A DNA stretch of 64,000 nt from Kitagawia praeruptora (taxonomy: Eukaryota > Streptophyta > Magnoliopsida > Apiales > Apiaceae): the NCBI GenBank assembly GCA_037693485.1, contig CM075350.1:127222001-127286000 (forward strand), written 5' to 3'. How positions within the stretch are numbered: position 1 is the stretch's first letter; each line of letters opens with the position of its first letter. Positions 1 to 10,837 of this stretch are shown here, piece by piece. The notes under the pieces were generated by a model. The model worked only from the letters and a program-made list of their open reading frames with translations, was not told the origin of the DNA and ran no database searches. The position numbers and the translations under genes were made by a program.

Positions 1-371
1 TCAAGGGAGAAATATACTGTAGCTAGATCAGATCTAGCTACAGTGCTCAAGAGAGAGAGAAAAATCGTTACTTGTTCGAAATTTTAACTTATACACTGAT
101 AAACAGTTCTATCTCTGCACTAAAAATCCAAAAAATGAAAATCTGACCCAAATTTAAAGCCATATAAAACAAACCCCGTCACTCCATATTCTACGAAGTT
201 TAAATACATTTTTTTGAATAAGTAGATTTATGTACTTTATAATGAGTATATTTTCAATAAATTTCGGAGGGAACGAGAATCGAATCCAGAAAGTAAAAAA
301 CGACGAGATATAAGCTCTTAAACTAGTTTAAATACATATATTTACTTGAGTATTAAAGTTAAGTAGAGTCC
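1..371. other. AT-rich intergenic stretch, no gene seen
   Basis: No open reading frame of note and no clear element boundary. A tract at about 270-330, read on the minus strand, faintly resembles a tRNA-type B box, but I do not call a SINE from it. Confidence 0.5.
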
Positions 372-778
372 TTAGAGCATCTCCAATGAAATAAAATCCT
401 TAGCTAAAATTTTAAATAACTTACCAAAATTGAAAATTATACATAAAATGTTAAAAATTCATCACTCCAATGGGGCATTCCCCTTGTCTAAAATTTTAGC
501 CAATCCTTTATATTTTTTCAATATTGGCCATATTTGTTGAAGCTCTAGAGATCTGTACCAAATGCCGTGTCATTTCCTGCCCGTTTTCTTCCCATAATTT
601 GACCAAAAAAATTAATAATAATAATAATAATAATCATACCTTTTTTGAAATATAATCAACCATTATAGCCGATCCCCATTGGAGCAAAACACTCTACAGG
701 TTCAATAAATTTTAACCAATTATTATTTTTTTGAAATTTAACCAATCAACTTATCCAATACCATTGAAGATGCTTTTA
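372..778. mobile_element. PIF/Harbinger-like MITE
   Basis: The stretch is bounded by TTA on both sides (372-374 and 776-778), which fits the 3-bp TWA target duplication of PIF/Harbinger elements. Just inside are imperfect terminal inverted repeats: GAGCATCTCCAATG on the left, and CATTGAAGATGCTT on the right, whose reverse complement matches with two mismatches. A second inner pair, CACTCCAATGGGG and CCCCATTGGAG, strengthens the fold-back. It is about 400 bp, AT-rich and non-coding, so it would be non-autonomous. The superfamily rests on the TSD and TIR only. Confidence 0.6.
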
Positions 779-1087
779 CACTTAACAACATCCATGAGCT
801 ACTTTACTAAATTAAAAGACCGCTTGGACTCTGAAGCAGGCCCAAAAGTTTTAACCCCGTCTCAGAAAAGTTAGCCCAAATTATAAAATCAGTTGTCTTA
901 AATGGGATGATTCGATTAAAAAGAACAGAAAATATATTTGAAAGCATGTGTTTTGGAAGGGAAAAATAATCAAATCTCTATGTTAAGAAGACATAAAATT
1001 AAGTGAAGTGTCCCAGATTACAAAAGTGTTAACATTTTCACAACTAACATCTTCCTGTGTAAAACTAAAATAAATCTGTACATTTAA
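779..1087. other. Intergenic, no feature seen
   Basis: AT-rich sequence between the MITE and the RNase H-like pseudogene fragment. Several stop codons occur in every frame and no splice-bounded exon is recognisable. Confidence 0.5.
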
Positions 1088-1195
1088 TTTGTAAATAAAC
1101 TGGCAACAGAGGAAGATAAATACTTTGACACCATTGCTCAAATCCGCCAACTTCTTGGAAGACATTGGACAGTAGTTCTGAAGCACATGTACCGT
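1088..1195 (+). pseudogene. RNase H-like (RVT_3-type) pseudogene, left part
   Basis: An open stretch in the frame of GAC at 1127 runs to 1195, ending with ...HMYR. Its continuation is at 14458 on the far side of the CACTA transposon. Because the 3-bp duplication CGT is exactly one codon, removing the transposon and one CGT joins the two parts in frame. Across the junction this gives the phrase HMYREANRVGDKL, typical of the C-terminal helix of plant RNase H-like domains (commonly HxYREANxxAD). Upstream catalytic blocks are not visible, so only a C-terminal piece is present. Such domains are common in LINE-derived and domesticated plant proteins. Assignment is by motif only. Confidence 0.6.
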
Positions 1196-1215
1196 CACTA
1201 CGCCATAGATGGGCG

Positions 1216-1740
1216 CATGTAACACACTCCTACTGTTACATCAGACACGTTTTCTGTTACATTAGGCCTAAGGTAACGCATTTTTACCATTTCATCCGCT
1301 AATGTTACCTTTGACCTCAAATGTAACGCACAGCTCCGCAATGGTAACACAAGGGAAAGCGTTACATCAGGACCATAGAGTAACACAAAATCAAGCAAAT
1401 GCAACACTAGCAGGTGTTACCTTAGCTTAGGCAGAAATTCTAGATGACACGTGGCATGTGGGGCCCACGTGACACATGGCATTCTGCCATGTGGCACTTG
1501 ACACGTGGCACCCATTGACACATGGCATCATGACGTGGCATCCACTGACACGTGGCATCTTGGCACGTGGCACCTAGTGACACGTGGCACCCAGTGACAC
1601 GTGGCATCTGTGGGGCCCACATTGACACGTGGCATATTGTGGGGCCACACTGACACGTGGCACCTGAGGACCATACTGACACGTGGCATACTGTGGGGCC
1701 CACACTGACACGTGGCAGGTATGAGCCCACTTTCTAATGC
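1216..1740. repeat. Left subterminal repeat array of the CACTA element
   Basis: Two short motifs recur. From about 1220 to 1425 there are copies of TGTAACAC/TGCAACAC-like words in either orientation. From 1444 to 1720 there are about a dozen copies of GACACGTGGCA with short spacers, often followed by GGGCCCACA-like sequence. The CACGTG core is a G-box and ACACGTGGC matches the ABA-response element. Subterminal arrays of this kind in En/Spm elements are transposase-binding regions. The open frames here are artefacts of the repetition. Confidence 0.85.
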
Positions 1741-1780
1741 AACACTACATAATTATCTAATGCAACACTACATAATTATC

Positions 1781-2360
1781 TGTTGGAATATGGATTGGAT
1801 TATAATTTGAATTCATTGATTCAGTAAAATCAATTCCGTTTTTACTACGGATTTTTTGCCACCTCCTTAACATAATTAATTAACAAGGTTAATTAATTAA
1901 GGAAATTGCCACCGATTTAATTGATTAGCGCGGCTAATTAATTAAGGAAATTGCCACCGATTTAATTGATTAGCGCGGCTAATTAATTAAGGCAATTGTG
2001 TAGCGCACAAGTTTTCTTATCCTATAAATACTCATATAGAGCCTTAGGATTATTCACTCGAAAACACACATCCTTCTCTTTTATACAGCCTCTTCTCTTC
2101 CTCTGGTGATAGTTCTTGCTCGTCTCAAGCTCGCTGAGAGTGACGCTCATCTATAGCCTCACTGCAATCCGTTTTATCCTGGGAGGCGTTTCGCTCGCAC
2201 ATACGGTGGAGGGCTAATACGCTTTAAGGAGACAGTCACGCACTGGACTCGGGTTTTTCGTTCCTTGTCTCCTCTTTTGTCTATTTTAATTATACACATA
2301 ACTGTTACTCACACAAGCACAAATATTATACTATTTGTATTTATCGCAGATTGTCTAACA
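1781..2360 (+). repeat. 5' LTR of the Copia-type element
   Basis: Starts TGTTGG and ends TAACA. It contains a tandem duplication of a ~53-bp segment (GGAAATTGCCACCGATTT... at about 1911-1990) and a TATA-like box CCTATAAATAC near 2020-2031, a plausible LTR promoter. Confidence 0.9.
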
Positions 2361-2435
2361 ATCTTAAAGCGTATTAAATATATATCTGTGATCTGTACTT
2401 ATGTAGTTGCTTGTTTGTTTGAGTGACAGATTTAA

Positions 2436-3229
2436 TGGAGAATCAAACTATGAACAACACGAACATGGTGGTTGATCCCAACGCACAGATTATAACATCT
2501 GATGGGGATCACCAACCGTCGCCAAACTCTAACGCACAGATTATAACATCTGATGTGAGTGCGATGTTGGTTGAACATGTGCCTACGGGACATGTGCCTT
2601 TGGGACATACTATCGTTGGATAGATTAATGTTCCGATTGGATTCAGTGCCTACTGGTGTGCAAACATCGGTAGTACAGACGCCTGTTATGCCTGTGGTGC
2701 CTAATGCACATATTGCACCTGTTGTGCCTGCTGTTCCAGCTGTGCCTGCTGCACATGCTGAGAAATATGAGAAGTTTAATGGAACGAACTTCAAACGTTG
2801 GCAACAAAAGATGTTGATCTGGATCACTACCTCAAAGAGGATCCACCATTGCTCACTGCTGAGAGTAACACACAAACAGTTTATGCTGTTGATGCTTGGA
2901 AGCACGTCGATTATATCTATCGGAATTACGTGCTAAATGGTTTGGCTGACTCGTTATATAATGTGTACAGTACAAAGCCAACATGTAAGGTCTTATGGGA
3001 GTCACTTGACCATAAGTACAAAACCGAGGACGTTGGGGATAACAAGTGGATTGTTGGCCGCTTTCTTGATTATAAGATGGCAGATTCTAAGACTGTGGTC
3101 AGTCAGATGCAAGAACTGCAAGTGATCATCCATGATACTCATGCTGAAGGGATGATCATAAGTGAGTCTTTCCAAGTTACTGCTGTAATTGAAAAGCTGC
3201 CACCTGGATGGAAAGATTTCAAGAACTAA
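2436..3229 (+). pseudogene. Copia-type gag remnant (UBN2 family), frameshifted
   Basis: An ATG at 2436 opens a low-complexity N-terminus with two copies of a NAQIITSD segment. The frame breaks near 2625 and again near 2820. The second half (about 2764-3229), read across the breaks, has the order typical of Copia gag: YEKFNGTNFKRW, then DAWKHVDYIYRNYVLNGL, then a LWESLDHKY block, ending with EKLPPGWKDFKN. No zinc knuckle is readable downstream. At least one indel separates the FKRW block from the rest, so no functional Gag is made. Confidence 0.75.
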
Positions 3230-4399
3230 CTTAAGCACAAGTGCAAGGAAATTTCTATTGAAATATCAATCTTGTCGGATATTTCAAGATGTTGGAAAAC
3301 CTAACAGACCTGTTACTTATTAAGTACAGGATGAGGGTCAGCACGAGATTTATAATTTTCTGGTTGGATTCGTTTTTCCAGTTAAATTATTAACTCTTAT
3401 GTTGGTGTCGGTCTGCTACGGCAGTGACACACGAGCCTATTATGATGATCCATGTGATACATAATACGGCACTGCGATCAGTTCTGTATGCTGAAATTTG
3501 GAGAAATCTAGAACGATGGTGACCCTAATACATCAGTTTATCAAGGATCACTGAATATGGGTTTATTGGAAGTTTATGTTCTTCCTCGGAACTCTTTTGG
3601 TTATACTGGTTATACCTGTTGGTGAGCCAGAAAATTAGGTTCTTTTATGAATCAAATTGAAATTTAAGAGGAATTCAATGGTTGAATTTTTCAGTGAGAA
3701 GAACAAGAAAGTTCTTTGAACATGATATTAATACCTGAGAGGTTTTAATAAAAACAAGATAAAATCTGTAACAACTCGAGATTTTATAATTAAACAAAAC
3801 GATTATGAGATTTCTGTGTTTATGAAACATGGAATAAAATACGAATTTTCAATGATTTCGATATGGGGAGATTTTGTCAACAACGGGCCATGCCTGTAAG
3901 GAAGTCGGGTATTAAGTGAGACCATTGTGTCTTCTCCGACAACCTGGAAATCAAACCATTGATGAATGTTGATTTGAAGTATTTAATTCAAGGAAAAATT
4001 GGGAATCTTTTTTTTATGATGGGATCATGGTCGTTTGAAACCTGCTCTAGTGAGAGGTGATAACAAGTTGTGTAATTACTTTATAGTAATACATTGATTA
4101 TGTGTACTCGTTAAAGAGTAAAAATGAAGCTAGATAGAGATAATTACGCTCTATTAGCTCGAGGTAGATAACCAACTTAATACGAAATTAAGAGGGTAAG
4201 GAATGACTTTGATACTGAATAACCACTAGGTGATGTTTGTTCACAACGTGGATATATTCATGAGGTTACTGCACATTACTCGCATTAATCAAATGGAGTA
4301 GCTGCAGGTTGAGTTGCACTCTAATGGAGATGCAAAAGCGATGCTGATCAGTTCAGACTATCACTGAATATGAGGATATTAGTCACGTAGAGACTAATC

Positions 4400-6000
4400 A
4401 TTCCTTAAACAAGATACCTTGAAAGGAAATAATAGAATTTCCTATTAACTCTGGAATGTTTTCGACATTCTTAGAAATATTAAAATGTGGGGGTATCTTG
4501 AAGCGAAAATAATAAAATTTTCTGAGAATTCTAGAATGTAGAGAAACATTCTTAGATATATTTAAAATGTGGGGGTATCTTGAAGATGTCTTGATACCTA
4601 TACCTATAAAGGTTAAAGGAGTTCCAAAAGTCAATTGTGATATTTTGGATGAATATATAGACAACGATGAAGTCTAACGATATCCTGTGGTCTGCAGATG
4701 AATCTAATGTATAAGATTCATTATAATGCAATTACAAAATCTAGGAATGCTTCTATGATGAATTAGTAGTTCCTTGTAAATTTGTAATTAAAATTTATCC
4801 GAAAAAATTTATGAGTTATTGGATGAATATGAGGTTGAACCTAGACAGAGCAAAAGACTTGGAAAATTTGTTAGTCCAAAAATGTCTGAAATTTTGCTTG
4901 ATGGTAAACCTCAAAGCTTGAGAGAAGCTATGAGAATTTTTCTGATAATCCTATGAGAAAAAGGATATCAATAGAGAAATTGACTAGAATTAAGAAGTCA
5001 ATGAGTCAAATTTCTAACACGTATGTTAGAAAATGTATTGTGACATTTTTCAAATAAATATGATCTCTCTATATCCTTTGTGAGGGAAAAAGAATGTTAA
5101 GAAATAGAGAGAAGCGATTAATAAATAGAGAGAAGTGATTCTATGTGACAGAATCATATTCAATAACGTATGGATCTTCTTGCGAGATAGATGCCATTTG
5201 GGCCCAAACGAATTTTTCAAATTTAGAAAATAAATATATGGGTCAAAGAAAAGTAAAAGGCCAGACTGATAATTTAAAGATTATAGTCAAAAGTGAAGAC
5301 CTAACTTAATCTATGTTATATTCTTGAATTACAAGAATATGGTTCATCAAGATGATACTTAAATTATCTGCATTGTGAAATTTAGAAGTACATCAATGAA
5401 CTTTGGAACAGTCTTTCTTGGTTTCTCTGGTTAAGGAAAGAGTAGAAAGTCTGTATTTTGGTGATTATGTTGATTGGAACAACATAGATACGAAAATTGG
5501 CATAGGCATATGAAATTTGATATTGTTGCGATATGCTATGGTTTCATAATAAACGATATAGTTGCCACTTTGAGGACGCTCAAATTTGGTAACTGAGTGA
5601 ATGAGTATTGCCAGTTTAGGGACGCTTAAACTTGGTAATGAGATAAATTGAAATTACTAATTTTTGGGATGCTAAAAATTGGTAATGTCAATTACGATTT
5701 GAAGCCTTAGCTGATGACTGGTAAAGTAATTACCAAAATGTGACATGCCAATTTTGAGATGTAAAATTGATAGAAAATCAAGGAATTGACAAATGTGTAT
5801 ATGTTATTTACACATGAGATGATAAAATTATTGTAATTACAGGTGAGTGATCGGATCATTATGAGAAGTAATGACAAGATGATCATCTCTAGTAATTTGG
5901 ATGAGAAATTGTTGTAATTGCACGTGAGTGATCTGATCATTACGAGAAGTAATGACAAGATGATCATCTCTATCAATTTGGATGAGGCTTAAAGTTTTGA
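4400..6000 (+). other. Rearranged, repeat-bearing interior of the Copia-type element
   Basis: No long open frame. A short stretch at about 4810-4860 reads YELLDEYEVEPRQSKR, the linker typical between integrase and reverse transcriptase in Copia polyproteins. Local duplications are visible: AAAATGTGGGGGTATCTTG occurs near 4483 and 4563, and a segment of about 86 bp at 5817-5902 is repeated at about 5903-5988. The sequence looks like scrambled pol. Confidence 0.5.
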
Positions 6001-6164
6001 TTTTGGAGATTAAAATCTTAATAACTTAAAAGTCCTAAAGGATACATGTCACACGTTAGTGATGTGAATCTTGAAGAGATCAACGTAACTAAATCTAGTA
6101 TATCTAGAATGAATATATATGATGTATCTATCTAAGGATAGAAACAAGGATCTCTCAAGAATGA

Positions 6165-6950
6165 TTGAAAGTCTATTGTACATTTCAAAATGGTACAAAA
6201 TCAGACATAGGCTACACAGTTGGTAAGCTGAGTAGATGCACGAGTCAAATCAAAATTGATCTCTTGAAAGTGATTGCAATGAGACTAAGGTGTTTGAAAT
6301 ATACTCGTGAGTTTGTGCTGCATTGCAAACGATATCTAATTGTACTATGTGGATATAGTATGGATGTTAGATGTTTGACTTTAGGAACTTAAAAGTCATT
6401 AGTGAATTTAGTTCACATTAACGTAAGCAGCCATGTCATGGAAATCCTAAATAGACGATTAAGCATAGCTCGATTCATGATGGAATACGAGTCTTTTGCA
6501 TAATACATGTGCATGTAAGAGGGTGAATTGGTAGTCACTTTGTAAAGGATATTCCTAAATGACAAGAAAATGTGTTTTCAATATGCATATTTTACGTGAA
6601 TAATTTGCAAATTGGGAGATTACATTGTTATGTATGTAATGATATGTCTCGCCTCTATGACGAGGACATAATATCATTAAACAACTATTCTCAACGAGAA
6701 TTATCAGGATTGACTCTGTAAAGTCAAATGATAATGTTGTGGATCCACTAACCAGATGGTTAAACTTAGATAATCTGGTTAAACCAAGAGAATCTGGTTA
6801 TACTGAGAGATAGTTGTAAAATCATCGAGAGGGATGGGCCTTAAGCCTATTGCGTAACGGCGTCATGGTGGACACCCAACCATTGCTGACTGGAGGTCCC
6901 AAGAACTTGGTTCAATGGGCCAACTAAATCATGATGACCAAATCACTGTG
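6165..6950 (+). pseudogene. Copia RNase H / polyprotein C-terminal remnant
   Basis: The frame at 6165-6392 contains KSDIGYTVGKLSRCTS, then CLKYTREFVLHCKRY and GYS, the order seen in Copia RNase H regions (PDIxYAVGxLSRYTSNP... LKYTxxYGLHY). Near 6720-6830 the frame reads KSNDNVVDPLTRWL, followed by ...REGWALSLLRNGVM-type sequence, the usual Copia C-terminal end. The catalytic YVDD block was not found. Stops and rearrangements separate the pieces. Confidence 0.65.
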
Positions 6951-7475
6951 GGGGTAACCCCTAGCCTGTTCCTATGATGAGAAACAGTGAGACCCGTAAG
7001 GTGCGAGGGTAAGCTTTCGAGTTTTTAATGATCTTTCGGTGAATACATGGAGTTCAAGGTTAGAACGCATGGAATTCAGTTGAGTAAACGCGGGTTACTT
7101 TTTAAGTATAAAGATCACCTATGTGGGAGAGAAGTGGGGCCGCTTCAAAGGAGAATTGCGAGGCACAATTCTTTAGAAACTCCTGCAGAACCAGGACGAT
7201 GTTCCATGGCCAAAATGGACATAATCATGAGAGCTGAACGAGTCAGAAAGGATATAGTGATAAGTATATCATCGCTTACACAAATGGTCGAACAGTTCAA
7301 AGAGCAAACCTCCACTGTCTACCAGTAAGGTCGGTATGCTTACTCAAGCGAAGGTTCAAGGAGCAAACCTCTACCTTTCGTATGCTATATTTGATCGAAG
7401 AATCTATCACCAAATCAAATTCTGTGTCTGTCTGGTGTGTGCTACTATGATATCAATCTCATCCATGTGGGGGAT

Positions 7476-8055
7476 TGTTGGAATATGGATTCGATTATAA
7501 TTTGAATTCATTGATTCAGTAAAATCAATTCCGTTTTTACTACGGATTTTTTGCCACCTCCTTAACATAATTAATTAACAAGGTTAATTAATTAAGGAAA
7601 TTGCCACCGATTTAATTGATTAGCGCGGCTAATTAATTAAGGAAATTGCCACCGATTTAATTGATTAGCGCGGCTAATTAATTAAGGCAATTGTGTAGCG
7701 CACAAGTTTTCTTATCCTATAAATACTCATATAGAGCCTTAGGATTATTCACTCGAAAACACACATCCTTCTCTTTTATACAGCCTCTTCTCTTCCTCTG
7801 GTGATAGTTCTTGCTCGTCTCAAGCTCGCTGAGAGTGACGCTCATCTGTAGCCTCACTGCAATCCGTTTTATCCTGGGAGACGTTTCGCTCGCACATACG
7901 GTGGAGGGCTAATACGCTTTAAGGAGACAGTCACGCACTGGACTCGGGTTTTTCGTTCCTTGTCTCCTCTTTTGTCTATTTTAATTATACACATAACTGT
8001 TACTCACACAAGCACAAATATTATACTATTTGTATTTATCGCAGATTGTCTAACA
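7476..8055 (+). repeat. 3' LTR of the Copia-type element
   Basis: Same length (580 bp) as the 5' LTR. I saw three substitutions: near position 17 of the LTR, and at the CTATAG/CTGTAG and GGAGGCG/GGAGACG sites. It is preceded by the polypurine tract and followed by TTATC. Confidence 0.9.
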
Positions 8056-8060
8056 TTATC

Positions 8061-8402
8061 TAATGTAACACTGTAATTATCTAATGCAACACTAGCAACT
8101 ATAGCAATTGCAACACTAAAATTGAAAATTTTGCTTTATTTGATTTATATATATATATATCAAACCCTTTACAAAATAAACCAACCAATTCAAATTAAAC
8201 ATGTCAATACTGATCTCCACACTAACAACTAACCAACATATAATCCAACTCCCATCATTCACCATCACCAAAATATGATCTAACTACACCACTCCACCAT
8301 AATATCATCCCAGGAACATACTATAGATTACCAAGCACCATACTATAGACCAAGCAACGACAAAAGATAACCAAAGTAATTAAACTACCCCTATCTATGC
8401 TA
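8061..8402. other. CACTA interior, non-coding, with TA microsatellite
   Basis: Begins with more TGTAACAC/TGCAACAC motifs of the subterminal type (about 8061-8115), continuing the left array across the LTR insertion. A (TA)n tract lies at about 8146-8160. Otherwise AT-rich with no exon seen; it would be the 3' flank of the captured minus-strand gene block. Confidence 0.5.
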
Positions 8403-8640
8403 CTACTGATTGTAAAGAAAGTAACGAAGTAGAAGTCCCAACAGATGTAGCGGGTTCTTGAGCAAAGGTCTCATGTATTCCTTATAACCATCAGGCACAT
8501 CTTTATCATTGAGCGGCTCCTACCATGTTGCATCATAGAGTTTTGTATATACATTGCCATCGTAACGTCCAAGATTTGAACCAAGATAGTGGTCCGTGTG
8601 GTTGAATGAATCTGCATATAGTTCTGCACGTGTACAAAAT
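8403..8640 (-). pseudogene. ACX: Captured acyl-CoA oxidase C-terminal exon fragment
   Basis: On the minus strand from about 8640 the frame reads YADSFNHTDHYLGSNLGRYD, then a short stretch through TKLYDATW, then EPLNDKDVPDGYKEYMRPLL, ending at a stop at 8403-8405. The phrases LGRYDGNVY and PLND..VPDGY..Y.RPLL are characteristic of the C-terminal end of plant acyl-CoA oxidases, FAD enzymes of the first step of peroxisomal beta-oxidation. One in-frame TAG replaces a likely Lys codon after DATW. Possible acceptor sites precede it (ATGCAG on the minus strand). The end past RPLL does not resemble a usual peroxisomal tripeptide. It lies within the CACTA element, hundreds of bases from any other ACX exon, so it is a transduplicated fragment. 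Confidence 0.75.
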
Positions 8641-8739
8641 AATCTGCATAAAAATCCAAACAAAAAACCATAAGAAACTATACATAGAAATCGACCAAAC
8701 TAACAGAGCAGCGCAGATAATAAATAAACATCCACTCAC

Positions 8740-8827
8740 TGTTTTTATCACTGATTCCACATCTGCTTCTTTGGAAACATCTCCTCCGAAAGTAAGATCT
8801 TGACCACCAGATGCCTCTAGGCTCTAT
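8740..8827 (-). pseudogene. KAR1: Captured exon of plastid 3-oxoacyl-ACP reductase
   Basis: An 88-bp exon on the minus strand runs from an acceptor TTGCAG to a donor GTGAGT. It encodes ASGGQDLTFGGDVSKEADVE followed by SVIKT. This is the short-chain dehydrogenase segment containing the GGDVS turn next to the NADPH site in plastid beta-ketoacyl-ACP reductase (FabG/KAR), the reductive step of fatty-acid synthesis. Near the 5' end a 7-bp near-duplication (AGAG/CTAGAG) shifts the frame relative to the expected IEASGGQ. Only this one exon is present; the Rossmann GxxxGIG and catalytic YxxxK exons are missing. Both splice sites survive, so it could still be spliced into a chimeric RNA. Confidence 0.8.
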
Positions 8828-9137
8828 CTGCAACACTGTAGAATCATGGACTATGATTACTTAAAATGTCAAAAAGTAATTTCAATTTATCAAAAAAATT
8901 ATAAGCTGCCACAGTACATCAGATTCGATCAGGCACAAAGAATACGTATACTCTATTTTTTGACATGAAGGATATTAATAGTCATTACCAGGGCACATTC
9001 GTATTATCAAACTGCAGTAGACCTGTGTGACCTACTCAACATCGTTACTAGTATCATTTCCAAAAGATTTGCATTAGATATGATATCTAATGCAAAATCT
9101 AACAAACAATAAAAGAGATATATAGTCAGAAAGTTAC

Positions 9138-9290
9138 CTCTTACGTGATGCTCAGAACCACCATTTGTGTCAGGAGTGATGGTTGAGCTTCGAAAATCAC
9201 ACGTCTTTTGTTTATTTTGGTGATAGAAAATTTGACAAAGCTTTAGGGCATGCTTGGCTGACCTTCTTTATTACTGAATACATAGAAGAT
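9138..9290 (-). pseudogene. Unidentified captured exon-like segment
   Basis: On the minus strand an open stretch of about 40 codons ends with ITPDTNGGSEHH directly before a good donor (GTAAGA); an alternative donor lies seven bases further on. Upstream, the frame stays open back to a stop near 9280. I do not recognise the protein. Its position between the LACS and KAR fragments, its orientation and its donor site suggest another captured exon, but this is inference. Confidence 0.4.
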
Positions 9291-9804
9291 GAAGCAACAG
9301 CAAGAAACTCATTTTGTTTTCGCAATGAACATCCTCTACCCTGTGTGTTAGAAATAGCCAAATGTATGAGTGATGAAACGTCATAAAGCTCAATTCACAA
9401 CATTTTCATATGTAGTAAATGTTATGGTCAGAAATTACGATAATTGAATATTATGTGGTACATTTTCAGACAATCCGCACAAGTACTTAGGACATTCATA
9501 TTGAAGTCATAGGGAAGTAAAGACCAAGCACTACACAGGAAGTCCATCGAGTTTCTTTCTACAATGTTTAGTGATAAATTACAGGATTGCAAAAATTATT
9601 TCAGGAATACACAGTGGAAAAAGGAAAATTGAAAAAGATTCAAATATATATCCTAAATAAATACATACAGGTAGAGGTTACATGTCAAATTCAATAAGAG
9701 AGCATAAGTAGCTGCTGACACAAAGATCAGGCCATGTTTTCTATTTTGATAAGTAAACATATATTTAACTGATATTGCCATAGAGCTATAAAGTAACTAA
9801 CTAC

Positions 9805-10159
9805 CTTTGGTATTCCATGAGAGTAATCCAGAACCAATAGCTGACCTCGTAGTAGCTGCTTCCCCATAGGTCATCCACTTGTAACTGCGAAAAGAGCTTG
9901 CAGATGGATGATAAAGTTACGATTCAGAATCGTGTACGCAAAGTTACGATTCATAATCATGTATTCAAGTATAAAAGTGAATTAACTTACTCTCCAACCG
10001 TTCCATCAACTCGAACTCGTGTACCCAAATACTTGTAATCTCTGAAAATATTTGTTGCATGCCTATATTCAGGAGTTACATTTTCCAGTCTCCAATTTTT
10101 CAGGAATAATGACGCTGTAACCTTGGCAACAGTGGCAAATATACAGGGTTTCGAATTAT
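9805..10159 (-). pseudogene. LACS6: Captured N-terminal exons of a peroxisomal long-chain acyl-CoA synthetase
   Basis: Three pieces lie in order on the minus strand. Piece 1 (10159 to about 10070) follows an acceptor TTGCAG and encodes GYSVIIPEKLETGK, then a stop. Piece 2 (10041-9991, 51 bp, acceptor TTTCAG, donor GTAAGT) encodes DYKYLGTRVRVDGTVG. Piece 3 (9884-9805, 80 bp, acceptor CGCAG, donor GTAGTT) encodes YKWMTYGEAATTRSAIGSGL. The exon phases of pieces 2 and 3 agree (1+48+2, then 1). These match the start of plant LACS6/LACS7, which activate fatty acids to acyl-CoA for peroxisomal beta-oxidation. The exon(s) coding for the region between LETGK and DYKYLG are lost, and the AMP-binding core is absent. 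No enzyme can be made. Confidence 0.85.
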
Positions 10160-10778
10160 CTGCAAGAAACTTTTTTGACCACCACACTTATAAAACTAAT
10201 AAAGTTTTAAACTACAGTTGACTTAGAAAACTTATGTTAGAAAGGAAATGAAAAATTTGACAGACCCATATTTAGTGAACCAAATGCAGAAGAATAACTC
10301 CAACAAAAAGAATAACGCAAAAATAAAAATGTCAAGCTACTACTTCTCAGTATCTCAACAAATAAGTGAACCAGGTCTATATTCAGTTGTTTGGAATTGG
10401 GTTATGCCAGTAACTATATTACCACATAGACCAAACTAGATGTACCCAGCTCCTCCAAATTTTGAACATAAGTTGTCACCCTATTATTTTTTTAAAGGAT
10501 CCGTGTCCCTACACATAATTGTTACAGCATAATTTATGATTGATAATAGGTTCGATTAGATCAAAATCCTAAAATTTGTGCAGTCATTATATGGATGAGT
10601 AGATTTTTTAAAATATATTGAACACTGTCTTCACTCCTAGTTTCTTCCTCACAGGAGCAACAACCACGATTCACTGGTCTTAGACACACACACACACACA
10701 CGGAAACAATGCCTACAACCAGCCATTTATAAAGTTAACATAACATATAGACCAATTCAGATACAATCCGATATTTAC

Positions 10779-10837
10779 CTATTCTTAACCGATGAAATTC
10801 ACGCCTGCCTCTAAGGTGATGGACCACACTCTTCATC
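10779..10837 (-). pseudogene. PTH: Captured exon of a peptidyl-tRNA hydrolase
   Basis: A 59-bp exon lies between an acceptor (TATTTCAG) and a donor (GTAAAT) on the minus strand. It encodes MKSVVHHLRGRREFHRLRIG, which matches the bacterial-type peptidyl-tRNA hydrolase block G(L/M)KSxxxHLxGxxEFPRLRIG that precedes GIGRP. Plant organellar Pth and the CRS2 splicing factors share it. The conserved Pro before RLRIG is His here. Neither the N-terminal GLGNPG block nor the following GIGRPPG exon is found nearby. The phase (one base before the Met codon) is as expected for an internal exon. It is a single transduplicated exon. Confidence 0.72.

Larger units (their letters stand above)
1781..8055 (+). 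mobile_element. Copia-type LTR retrotransposon, degenerate interior
   Basis: Two 580-bp LTRs (1781-2360 and 7476-8055) are flanked by the 5-bp duplication TTATC (1776-1780, 8056-8060), so this is a clean insertion into the CACTA element. I count three differences between the LTRs, which suggests a recent insertion. The interior carries a frameshifted Copia-type gag, a decayed piece of the RT/RNase H region near 6165-6392, and the typical Copia C-terminal end around 6720-6950, but most of pol is unreadable. A polypurine tract lies directly before the 3' LTR (GTGGGGGAT). No initiator-Met primer-binding site is visible after the 5' LTR. The element is non-autonomous today and was probably mobilised in trans. 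Confidence 0.88.

Noticed and set aside
1440..1730. Minus-strand frame of 96 codons
   Set aside because: Same repeat artefact at the left CACTA end.
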